From: Bacillota bacterium
GTDB lineage: Bacteria > Bacillota > Negativicutes > Veillonellales > Negativicoccaceae
Assembly: GCA_023418435.1 (NCBI GenBank)
Contig: JAEZZT010000011.1
Coordinates: 1-19,612 of the forward strand
Length of the DNA: 19,612 nucleotides
Direction: 5' to 3'
Position numbers and translations under genes: made by a program
Shown: piece by piece, positions 1 to 7,188 of the stretch
Layout of the letters: each line of letters opens with the position of its first letter
How positions within the stretch are numbered: position 1 is the first letter of the stretch
The notes under the pieces: model-generated
Told to the model about the DNA's origin: nothing
Database searches by the model: none
Seen by the model: only the letters and a program-made list of their open reading frames with translations

Positions 1-48
1 GAATACAGGACTGAGGAAGTAAATTTTATTCCGTTTGGAGGGAGAAAA

Positions 49-421
49 GTGAAAAAAACTAGGCTATCTTACTGTTTTGGCAATGCTAGCTGCCATGCCT
101 GCATTTGCCGCCGATTGGCAATATGACGATCACACGATCGTTGATATGGGGTCTGCGAAAATCAAACAACACGATACCACGCAAGAATTGCAATTCAAAG
201 CCACTCATACTTATGGCGACTCCATTATGGAAAACACCTATGTATATAATCCTGAAAAACGTACCATTCAGATTAAAGAGATGCGTCGAACGACGGGAAA
301 AATCAAGTACAAGAGTACTTTTTCTCCACAATCCATTGATTCTCCCAACCCCGTGGTCCGGGAGCGAGTGGAACTGGCCACGGCCGTGTACGATAAATTG
401 ATGGCAAAGAAAAAGAAATAA
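49..421 (+). CDS. small exported protein, frame-shifted at its start
   Basis: I do not recognise the family. The frame ending at 421 encodes a basic, secreted-looking domain of about 100 residues (ADWQYDDHT... to ...KLMAKKKK). It is preceded by a typical signal peptide core (LGYLTVLAMLAAMPAFA, with cleavage likely after AFA). That frame has no start codon with a ribosome binding site: the nearest starts are TTG at 77 and ATG at 83, both inside the signal peptide. A strong Shine-Dalgarno (GGAGGGAG, 37-44) serves GTG at 49, which reads GTG AAA AAA ACT in a different frame. Dropping one A from the A7 run at 52-58 gives M-K-K-LGYLTV and restores a complete signal peptide. The gene is therefore intact except for one base in a homopolymer, from slippage, phase variation or a sequencing error. 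It ends at its own terminator. Function unknown; a periplasmic or surface location is inferred only from the signal peptide. Confidence 0.7.
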
Positions 422-429
422 CGAAGCTT

Positions 430-477
430 ATAAGACTCGAAGTGAATCACTGCATTGACTTCGGTCTTATTTTTTTA
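430..477 (+). terminator. intrinsic terminator after the exported-protein gene
   Basis: The arms ATAAGACTCGAAGT and ACTTCGGTCTTAT pair with one bulged base. The loop is about 12 bases and a run of seven T follows. It lies 9 bases after the stop codon and separates this gene from the pan operon. Confidence 0.85.
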
Positions 478-502
478 CATTCAGGCAATGATTTTTAACA
501 AT

Positions 503-531
503 TTGTTCCTAATACATCTTAATGCTATACT
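503..531 (+). promoter_or_regulatory. predicted sigma-70 promoter of the pan operon
   Basis: TTGTTC at 503-508 and TATACT at 526-531 are 17 bases apart. A TG one base before the -10 makes it an extended -10. Transcription would start near 538 and leave a leader of about 140 bases before panD. The inverted repeat TTGGCGGAG/CTCCGGCCAA (533-541 and 562-571) straddles the predicted start and could be an operator or a 5' RNA stem. Confidence 0.55.
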
Positions 532-633
532 GTTGGCGGAGATAGTATCAACCGAACTGTACTCCGGCCAATTTATTTTTTACAGGAAGCGAGCTTATAT
601 TTTTCAGAAAAGTAAGACTCTATTTGTTCCATT

Positions 634-660
634 GCCTTGCTTTTATGCGGGCATTTTTTT
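634..660 (+). terminator. attenuator-like hairpin in the panD leader
   Basis: GCCTTGC and GCGGGC form a short stem (one G-U pair, one bulged T) around a TTTTAT loop, followed by ATTTTTTT. It has the shape of an intrinsic terminator but ends only about 6 bases before the panD ribosome binding site (AAAGGAG), inside the predicted leader. It may cause partial termination or be controlled by an alternative fold upstream. The stem is weak, so this is tentative. Confidence 0.4.
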
Positions 661-677
661 GTGGAAAGGAGCATGTC

Positions 678-1058
678 ATGAACATCTCTGTCTTGCAGAG
701 CAAGATCCATCGTGCCACCGTCACGGATGCATGCTTAGACTATGTCGGCAGCATCACCATCGACAGTACGTTGCTCGAGGAAGCCCAAATGCAGGAATAC
801 CAAGAAATTCAAGTAGTAAACATTCATACCGGTGCGCGTTTCAGCACCTATATTATCGCCGGTGAGGCCGATTCCGGAATGATTTGTCTGAACGGAGCTG
901 CGGCACGGCTGGCAGAAGTGGGGGACAAGGTCATCTTGATGACATTTGCACAAATGTCTCCGCCGGAGGCCAAAGACTATCGCCCTCATGTACTTTTTGT
1001 CGACGACGATAATCGAATCGTCACTCATCAGCGTTATGAACGCCATGGCCGGTTGTAA
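678..1058 (+). CDS. panD: aspartate 1-decarboxylase
   Basis: Converts L-aspartate to beta-alanine, the amine half of pantothenate, in the cytoplasm. The family is made as a proenzyme that cleaves itself to create a pyruvoyl cofactor. The cleavage site is visible: Gly24-Ser25 in YVGSIT, with the conserved LQSKIHRATVT start, Tyr22 before it and the NGAAAR segment later. The product has 126 residues, the usual length of a complete PanD. I chose ATG at 678 because AAAGGAG lies just upstream and the family N-terminus begins there; a longer reading from 624 has no support. It is the first gene of an operon with panC, 48 bases downstream, and the BASS carrier. The identification is secure. Confidence 0.97.
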   Translation: MNISVLQSKIHRATVTDACLDYVGSITIDSTLLEEAQMQEYQEIQVVNIHTGARFSTYIIAGEADSGMICLNGAAARLAEVGDKVILMTFAQMSPPEAKDYRPHVLFVDDDNRIVTHQRYERHGRL

Positions 1059-1106
1059 ATAAAATTACAGGTTGCTATCTCCTCTCGCTCCGGAAAGAGG
1101 TAGCTT

Positions 1107-1952
1107 ATGCAAACTATTACCGATTCGAAGGCATTACAAAAGCATTGCCTTACATTGCGACAACAGGGGACATCCATCGGCTTCGTACCCACCATGGGGG
1201 CCTTGCACGAGGGACATCTCTCTTTGATCCGCAAAGCAGTTCAAGAAAATGACTATGTAGTGGTCAGTATTTTCGTCAATCCGATCCAATTCGGTCCCGG
1301 CGAAGATTTGGACGCATATCCCCGCGTGCCGGAAAAAGATCTCGAGTTGGCGAAGGCAGCAGGCGCCGATCTTGTCTTTTTCCCTCAAACGGAGGACATG
1401 TACCGGAACCAATGCACGTTTGTTCACTGCGATTCCTTGGCGCAACATTTATGCGGGATATCTCGCCCCGGTCATTTCCGTGGAGTCTTGACGGTGGTCC
1501 TCAAATTCTTCCACATTATCCAACCGACACGAGCATATTTTGGAGAAAAAGATGCACAACAGTTGATCATGTTGCAAAAAATGGTCGAGGATCTCAATGT
1601 GCCGGTTACCATCGTTCCCTGCCCCATCGTACGTGCGGCAGACGGACTTGCCCTATCTTCACGCAATAAATACTTGAGCGAAACGGAACGAAAGGCTGCA
1701 CTTTGCCTGTCGCGCGCAGTGGAGTTGGGAAAATCGTTGGCCACTCGAGGAAAGAGTGCCGAAGCCGTCCTTGCCACCATGCGTCAACTCATCGCAAAAG
1801 AGCCGCTCGCCGAAATTGATTATCTATCCATGGTCAGCCTTTCGACTTTGGAGCCCGTAACCAGCATCCAAGAGCCCGTCTTGGTCGCCATGGCCGTGCG
1901 CATCGGCAAGACTCGTTTATTGGACAATTTCTTCGTCAAGGAGATTTTCTGA
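1107..1952 (+). CDS. panC: pantothenate synthetase
   Basis: Joins pantoate and beta-alanine using ATP, through a pantoyl-adenylate intermediate, to make pantothenate. It uses the product of the preceding panD. The protein has 281 residues, normal for the family. The HIGH-type nucleotide motif is present as PTMGALHEGH (residues 28-37, His34 and His37). YFGEKDAQQL and the late RAADGLALSSRNKYLS match the ATP- and pantoate-binding segments. ATG at 1107 is preceded by AAAGAGGT. The TGA stop shares a base with the ATG of the next gene (TGATG at 1950-1954), so the carrier is probably translationally coupled to it. Confidence 0.97.
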   Translation: MQTITDSKALQKHCLTLRQQGTSIGFVPTMGALHEGHLSLIRKAVQENDYVVVSIFVNPIQFGPGEDLDAYPRVPEKDLELAKAAGADLVFFPQTEDMYRNQCTFVHCDSLAQHLCGISRPGHFRGVLTVVLKFFHIIQPTRAYFGEKDAQQLIMLQKMVEDLNVPVTIVPCPIVRAADGLALSSRNKYLSETERKAALCLSRAVELGKSLATRGKSAEAVLATMRQLIAKEPLAEIDYLSMVSLSTLEPVTSIQEPVLVAMAVRIGKTRLLDNFFVKEIF

Positions 1953-2884
1953 TGAAGTATTTCCATCAATTACGAAACTCCTTGGTCAAGCATATGATTT
2001 GGTGGATTCTCTTTTTCTCCATCTTCGCCTTTTACCAACCTCAATACTTTTCACCGCTCACCCAATATACGGCCATTTTCATTGGAGTTGCCATGTTGGG
2101 CATGGGCGCCACGATTCCTCTATCTACTTTTGCCGAAATATTGCGCCATCCGGGAGAAATATTTCTGGGAATGTTGGCCCAATATACTATCATGCCGATA
2201 TTGGCGATCCTCTTAGTATATGCCTTGCAACTACCACCGGCTCTTGCCATCGGTATGGTGGTACTGGGCTGTTGTCCGGGAGGCACTGCGAGCAATGTCA
2301 TGACACACATTGCCAAAGGGGATGTCGCACTTTCTGTCGCCATGACCTTGGTCTCTACATTGTTGGCGCCTATTGTGACACCTTTGTTGATTTACTTCTT
2401 GGTGGGTGCATGGATAGAAATATCCCTATGGGCGCTCTGCAAATCTTTATTGTGGATGATCGTTCTTCCCCTCGGAGTCGGACTCTCTTTACCGATACTC
2501 TTTCGCTCCTACCGATCTTTTTTGGAAAAGTGGATGCCGACGGTCTCTGCGATCAGTATTATTCTGATTATTGCCGGCATCATTGCGCTCAATAAATCCT
2601 ATATTGTGCAAGCCGGCTTCTATGCTTCGGTCGCCGTTATTTTGCACAATGCAGGCGGCTTGTTCTGCGGGAAATGGCTGGCCAAATATTTTCGGCTGTC
2701 CATACCCAAAGAAACTTCTCTGGCCCTGGAGGTGGGCATGCAAAATAGCGGTTTGGCTATGTCGCTGACTCTCCTGCACTTCGCCGCTTACCCCCTGGCG
2801 GCCTTACCGGGCGCTTTATTCAGCGTATGGCACAACATCTCCGGTGCAATATTCGGAGCCATCCAACGCAAACGTTGTGCATAA
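1952..2884 (+). CDS. panS: BASS-family transporter, probable pantoate/ketopantoate carrier (PanS-like)
   Basis: A hydrophobic protein of 310 residues with about nine or ten membrane helices, belonging to the bile acid:sodium symporter (BASS) superfamily. Two family signatures are clear: CCPGGTASNVMTHIAKGD (residues 107-124) and EVGMQNSGLA (260-269), which form the crossed-helix sodium and substrate site in characterised relatives. A BASS protein called PanS transports ketopantoate in Salmonella, and overlap with panC makes the same kind of job likely here. The substrate is inferred from the neighbours, not from a diagnostic residue: pantoate, ketopantoate or pantothenate, in either direction, are all possible. 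The gene ends at a strong terminator. Confidence 0.8.
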   Translation: MKYFHQLRNSLVKHMIWWILFFSIFAFYQPQYFSPLTQYTAIFIGVAMLGMGATIPLSTFAEILRHPGEIFLGMLAQYTIMPILAILLVYALQLPPALAIGMVVLGCCPGGTASNVMTHIAKGDVALSVAMTLVSTLLAPIVTPLLIYFLVGAWIEISLWALCKSLLWMIVLPLGVGLSLPILFRSYRSFLEKWMPTVSAISIILIIAGIIALNKSYIVQAGFYASVAVILHNAGGLFCGKWLAKYFRLSIPKETSLALEVGMQNSGLAMSLTLLHFAAYPLAALPGALFSVWHNISGAIFGAIQRKRCA

Positions 2885-2888
2885 ACAA

Positions 2889-2919
2889 AAATCCACCTAG
2901 ATGACCTCTAGGTGGATTT
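2889..2919. terminator. bidirectional terminator between the pan and efflux operons
   Basis: A perfect 13-base-pair stem (AAATCCACCTAGA / TCTAGGTGGATTT) with a 5-base loop. Its arms end in A-rich and T-rich flanks on both sides, so it can stop the rightward pan transcript and the leftward efflux transcript that converge here. Confidence 0.92.
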
Positions 2920-2921
2920 CT

Positions 2922-5900
2922 TTATTCTTTGTCTTTATAAACCAGGACATACAGTGCCGGTAAAAAGAAAAGTGTCAGTATCGTTGCAACCAACAGCCCG
3001 CCGCTGAAGGCAAATGCCATCGGCCCCCAAAAACTCGAGCGCATCAAGGGTATCATCCCCAAGATAGCCGCCATGGCTGTCAGCATAATAGGCCTAAATC
3101 TCAGGATCGTCGAATTGATCACGGCATCATGGATACTCTCTCCCTTTTGCCGGTGCAGCTCAATTTGATCCAAAAGAATGATGGAGTTGCGGATAATCAT
3201 GCCGGAAAGCGCAATGATTCCCAAGATGGCCAAAAAGCCCAATGGGTTGCGCGTCAACTGCAGCATCAGAATGGACCCGATAATACCCAAAGGTGCCGTA
3301 ACAGCCGCCATCGCCATCAAAGTGATTTTCTTGAGCTGGAACATCAAAATAGCCAGTATCAGGAAAGACATCATCGGCAAGCCTTTGAGGATTTCCTCTA
3401 TGGAAATATGACTGCGTTCCGTGACTCCGTCATATTCCAATTTGTAGCCCATCGGCAGATGTGCACGGAATTCCGCCAAATCCTTTTTGTACAACTCCTC
3501 CGTCACCGTTTCTCCCGGCGTATTTTCCGTTGCCAAGTCGGCTCGCAAAGTAATCGTCGGGGTTAAATCACGACGCCAAATGGTGTTATTTTCATTGGCA
3601 TACGACAGTGTCGCAAACTGCCCCAACGGAACAAATCGTCCGCCACCGACATGAATCGGTAGGTTTTCCAAATCACCCAATCGTTTGCCGCCTGTGTCCG
3701 GCAAGCGGAAGTACACCGGTACCAATTGATCTCCCTGGTATGCCGTTGTCACTTGATAACCGGACAGCTTCGTATATAAATCCGAAGCTACTGCGTAATT
3801 ATCGGCCCCCAGAGTACGTATACGAGATTGATCGATATCCAGTCGAATCGTCGGAGTTTCCTGCGGCCAGTCCATATTGGCAGAATAAATATTTGGATTT
3901 TTTCTCATAATACCGATCGCCTGATTGGCTAAATCGGCCAATACTTTTTCATCCGGCCCGGACAAGCGTAACATCACCGGATATGCGGCAGGCGGTCCGG
4001 TTTGAATCAAACGAATATTTGTCCGTACATCCGGAAAATGGTCTTCCATGACCTTTCTGACTTCTTTTTCCAACTCCTCTCGCGTTTGCGTCGAAGTTGC
4101 CACGATAACCGTTTGCGCAAAATTGTCTTTCGGAGGCACCGGATCAAATTGCAAAATAAATCTTGGAGCACTTTCACCGATATAGGAAGTAATGGATTTG
4201 ACTCGTTCATCTCCGAAGAAATGCGATTCAAAATCCAAAGTCGTCTTCTTGGTGGCTTGCAATGATGCTCCCAAAGGAAGCTCCATTTCCACAATAATCT
4301 CCGGCCGAACGGAGGCCGGGAACAGTTCTTTTTTCAACAACGGATAGGAAAGAACTGCGACCACAAAAACAACCAAAGTCAGCAGGACAACCAATTTTCG
4401 GCGTTCCAATACATTTTCCAAAATCTTACGGAAATGACGATACAACTTCTTCCGCCATTCCGCCATTTCATGCACTTCCCCTTCCGTATGCTTGGACAAG
4501 CGAATGATTCGGTACCCCAAGACCGGGGATACCAAGACGGAGACTATCCAGGACAGCAGCAAGGCAATCGCCGTTACGGAAAACAGGCTGTGCGTATACT
4601 CTGCGACAATCCCGGTGGCCAAGCCGATGGGAATAAATCCGGCAGCCGTGATCAAAGTACCGGACAACATGGGAAATGCGGTCAACTCATAGGCTGCCGT
4701 TGCCGCTTCTATTCTTTCATAACCATCTTCGAGTTTGCGCTGCATCATTTCGATAACGATCATGGCATCATCGACCAATAATCCCAACGAAATGATCAAT
4801 GCTCCCAAAGAGACTTTCTGCAATTCAATACCGAAATAATGCAAGGTAATAAACGTCGCTGCGACCACGACGGGTATACTGAGCGCAACCACCATCCCGG
4901 AGCGCCACCCCAAAGCAAAAAAGCTGACGAGTAAGACAATCCCTATCGCTTCGAATAAGGTTCTCGTAAATTCGCCGATGGCCTCATTCACGACTTCCGG
5001 CTGGTTCGTGACCTCTCCGATTTCCAGTCCCAAGGGGAGTTGCTGTTGCCAGTGGGAAATCTTGGCCTGCAGGTTTTCTCCCAAATGCAGTACATTGCCA
5101 CCCGGTGACATGGAAACGGCAATGCCGACTGCCGGTTTGCCATTGTAGTACATCATACTGTTTTCCGGATCGGCATACCCCTGAGTAACAGTGGCAATAT
5201 CTCCCAAGCGGATGGATCTTTCTCCCATGTGAAGCGTCAAGTTACGAATGGAATCGGCATCATCCAATAGTCCCTGCACTCGCAAAGATATATTGTGCGT
5301 ATCGGTGCGAATCGTTCCGGCCGGCATCAATGTACCTTGCTGTTGCAAGAGTTGGAACACTTGACGTGGATCTATGCCCAGTTGTGCCAGTTTCGCCTCA
5401 TCCATCTCGATCTTCAACTGTTGTTCCTGGACTCCGACCAACTTTACTTTTTGCACATCGGGAATTTGTAATAGCGAACGGCGAATCTTTTCCGCATACG
5501 CCCGCTTTTCTTCATAGGAAAATTGGTCCCCTGTCAAAGCAAAAATAGAACCATAAACATCATCGAATCGATCGTTGAAAAACGGCCCCACTACGCCTTT
5601 CGGCAACTCACGCCACACTTCATTGGTCAGATCCCGGACTTCCGTCCAAGTCGGGCGAATACGATCGGCGGGAAGATCTTCCTTCAACCAGACATAAATC
5701 ACCGATCTGCCATTCAAGGTATAGCTCCGAATATAGTCCAGCCCCGGTGTATTTTGCAGTTTTTCTTCCAGTTTGTCCGTCACCTGTGCAGTCATTTGTT
5801 CTGCACTTGCTCCGGGCCATGCTGCAGTCACAATCATCGAACGAATGGTAAAATTCGGGTCTTCTCTTCGTCCCAACTGGAAATAACTCCAGGTGCCGGC

Positions 5901-5978
5901 CGCTAAAATCGCCACGATAAAGAAGTAGATGATGGATTTGTGCAAAATAGCCCATCTAGCAGGATTATGCTTTTTCAT
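2922..5978 (-). CDS. RND multidrug efflux permease, inner-membrane subunit
   Basis: A proton-driven exporter that takes compounds from the periplasm or inner membrane and passes them to an outer-membrane channel. At 1018 residues it is full length for the HAE-type RND family. It has a helix near residues 14-32, a large periplasmic loop, the central helix bundle from about 340, a second loop, and a C-terminal bundle from about 870. The proton-relay pair Asp403-Asp404 lies in GLLVDDAMIVIE, matching Asp407/408 of AcrB. The partner lysine (AcrB Lys940) appears as arginine in SGMIIRNSII (about residue 930). The sequence style (GRREDPNFTIRSMIV) recalls the MexK/TriC branch more than AcrB, judged by eye. 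Its ATG overlaps the adaptor stop as ATGA. No outer-membrane TolC-type gene is adjacent. Substrates cannot be told from sequence. Confidence 0.95.
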   Translation of the reverse strand: MKKHNPARWAILHKSIIYFFIVAILAAGTWSYFQLGRREDPNFTIRSMIVTAAWPGASAEQMTAQVTDKLEEKLQNTPGLDYIRSYTLNGRSVIYVWLKEDLPADRIRPTWTEVRDLTNEVWRELPKGVVGPFFNDRFDDVYGSIFALTGDQFSYEEKRAYAEKIRRSLLQIPDVQKVKLVGVQEQQLKIEMDEAKLAQLGIDPRQVFQLLQQQGTLMPAGTIRTDTHNISLRVQGLLDDADSIRNLTLHMGERSIRLGDIATVTQGYADPENSMMYYNGKPAVGIAVSMSPGGNVLHLGENLQAKISHWQQQLPLGLEIGEVTNQPEVVNEAIGEFTRTLFEAIGIVLLVSFFALGWRSGMVVALSIPVVVAATFITLHYFGIELQKVSLGALIISLGLLVDDAMIVIEMMQRKLEDGYERIEAATAAYELTAFPMLSGTLITAAGFIPIGLATGIVAEYTHSLFSVTAIALLLSWIVSVLVSPVLGYRIIRLSKHTEGEVHEMAEWRKKLYRHFRKILENVLERRKLVVLLTLVVFVVAVLSYPLLKKELFPASVRPEIIVEMELPLGASLQATKKTTLDFESHFFGDERVKSITSYIGESAPRFILQFDPVPPKDNFAQTVIVATSTQTREELEKEVRKVMEDHFPDVRTNIRLIQTGPPAAYPVMLRLSGPDEKVLADLANQAIGIMRKNPNIYSANMDWPQETPTIRLDIDQSRIRTLGADNYAVASDLYTKLSGYQVTTAYQGDQLVPVYFRLPDTGGKRLGDLENLPIHVGGGRFVPLGQFATLSYANENNTIWRRDLTPTITLRADLATENTPGETVTEELYKKDLAEFRAHLPMGYKLEYDGVTERSHISIEEILKGLPMMSFLILAILMFQLKKITLMAMAAVTAPLGIIGSILMLQLTRNPLGFLAILGIIALSGMIIRNSIILLDQIELHRQKGESIHDAVINSTILRFRPIMLTAMAAILGMIPLMRSSFWGPMAFAFSGGLLVATILTLFFLPALYVLVYKDKE

Positions 5979-7030
5979 AGACGCACCTTATCGCCTTCAT
6001 GTAAATGCTGTGTGCCGGCAGTGACCACGATATCCCCCGGTGCCAAACCGGAAGTAATCTCCACCGAGTCATCCAAGTATCTGCCCGGTGTCACGGGAAC
6101 CAAATGAACCTTGTCTCCGCGCACCACCCATACCGACGGCTGTTGTTGCTGCTCGGCCATCGCAGACAGAGGAATGGTAATGGTTTTTCCTGCATCTTTT
6201 TGGAAATGAACTTCTGCCGTCATTCCCAATTGCACGCTGTCGGGAACTTTCGTCAAAGCAATTTTCGCATCATACGTCCCCGTTTTGGGATTAGGTGCCG
6301 GAGAAACCTCTCTCACCACACCGCTGATCTTTAAATCCGGTTGGGACCAGAAAGTAATCTCTGCTCGTGTACCGATCGGATACTCTTTGGCATTTTTCTC
6401 CGTCAAAGAAATCTGTACGTCCAAATCCTTGGTATCCACCAACATGACTACCGGTGTACCGGCGGCAACTACCTGGCCAACTTCGACCATTGTACTGCCG
6501 ACGACACCGCTACGATCCGCTTTCAAAGTCGCAAAGGATTCTTGATTCAACGCCCGATTATACGCAGCCTCCGCCTGATCTCGCTGAGCACTTGCCAACT
6601 TGGCGGCATTTCTCGCCTGATCAATTTGCATCGCAGAAATGGCATCTTGCGCATACAACTCTTCATAACGAGCCAAATTACTTCTCGCCAAGTCCAACTG
6701 TGCCGAAGCCGCCGTCAATTGCCCCTGCGCGGCACTGGCCTGCTCCGAAACATCTTTGCTGTCCAATTTATAAAGAGGAGTTCCTTCCTGTACATAATCT
6801 CCCGCCTGTACCAATTTCTGCACTACTTTCCCGGGAATTTGAAAGGCCAAAGCTTGTTCCGTGCGACCATGTATCGTACCGGAAAAAGAAGATGTTTTTT
6901 CCGTGCTTTCCTTGCCGATAGTTACGGTTTTGACCAATGGCACCATTTTTTCTTTGCCCTCTTCTCCACCGCAACCTGTCAGCAATAATATCGCTGAAGA
7001 TACTATGATAACCCAACTTTTTATATTCAT
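5975..7030 (-). CDS. RND efflux periplasmic adaptor, lipoprotein
   Basis: The membrane-fusion subunit that bridges the permease to an outer-membrane channel. Of its 351 residues, the first 20 are a lipoprotein signal ending in LLTGC (lipidated Cys20), so it should be anchored to the inner membrane facing the periplasm. Then come a half lipoyl domain (VVQKLVQAGDYVQEGTPLYK), an alpha-helical hairpin rich in Ala, Gln and Arg (about residues 95-165), the returning lipoyl half (SGVVGSTMVEVGQVV), and beta-barrel and membrane-proximal domains. I chose ATG at 7030 over the in-frame ATG at 7045: GGAGG sits correctly before 7030 and would fall inside the longer reading. The gene overlaps the permease start by four bases. 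Confidence 0.93.
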   Translation of the reverse strand: MNIKSWVIIVSSAILLLTGCGGEEGKEKMVPLVKTVTIGKESTEKTSSFSGTIHGRTEQALAFQIPGKVVQKLVQAGDYVQEGTPLYKLDSKDVSEQASAAQGQLTAASAQLDLARSNLARYEELYAQDAISAMQIDQARNAAKLASAQRDQAEAAYNRALNQESFATLKADRSGVVGSTMVEVGQVVAAGTPVVMLVDTKDLDVQISLTEKNAKEYPIGTRAEITFWSQPDLKISGVVREVSPAPNPKTGTYDAKIALTKVPDSVQLGMTAEVHFQKDAGKTITIPLSAMAEQQQQPSVWVVRGDKVHLVPVTPGRYLDDSVEITSGLAPGDIVVTAGTQHLHEGDKVRL

Positions 7031-7085
7031 TACGACCTCCGTCATACACTCTTTTTAACGTCCTCTTGCAGACATTACTACGCTC

Positions 7086-7114
7086 ATTATATCAATCCAC
7101 TTCTACTTTGACGA
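7086..7114 (-). promoter_or_regulatory. predicted promoter of the efflux operon
   Basis: On the minus strand, TCGTCA (7109-7114) and a consensus TATAAT (7086-7091) are 17 bases apart. The start would be near 7079, about 50 bases before the adaptor ATG. No regulator gene lies beside the operon and I see no convincing operator. Confidence 0.6.
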
Positions 7115-7165
7115 ATCTTTAAGCAATTTTCTGACATTGTTTTATTTTTCTCATTTAGACAAGAA

Positions 7166-7187
7166 AAAACCGTCCGAAGACGGTTTT
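7166..7187 (-). terminator. terminator of the lysP-like gene
   Basis: A 9-base-pair stem (AAAACCGTC / GACGGTTTT) closed by a four-base loop, UUCG on the minus-strand transcript. It directly follows the stop codon of the permease and is followed by TTCTTG. It insulates the efflux promoter downstream. Confidence 0.85.
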
Positions 7188-7188
7188 C

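Noticed and set aside
77-421. TTG at 77 or ATG at 83 as the true start of the exported protein
   Set aside because: Neither has a ribosome binding site, and both would remove the charged start of the signal peptide; the GTG at 49 with GGAGGGAG explains the data better.
455-865. A 136-codon plus-strand reading across the pan leader and panD
   Set aside because: It runs through a terminator and the panD frame, has no family resemblance, and panD itself is certain.
6341-6988. A 215-codon plus-strand reading opposite the efflux adaptor
   Set aside because: It is the antisense shadow of a well-identified gene, low in coding character and without a ribosome site.
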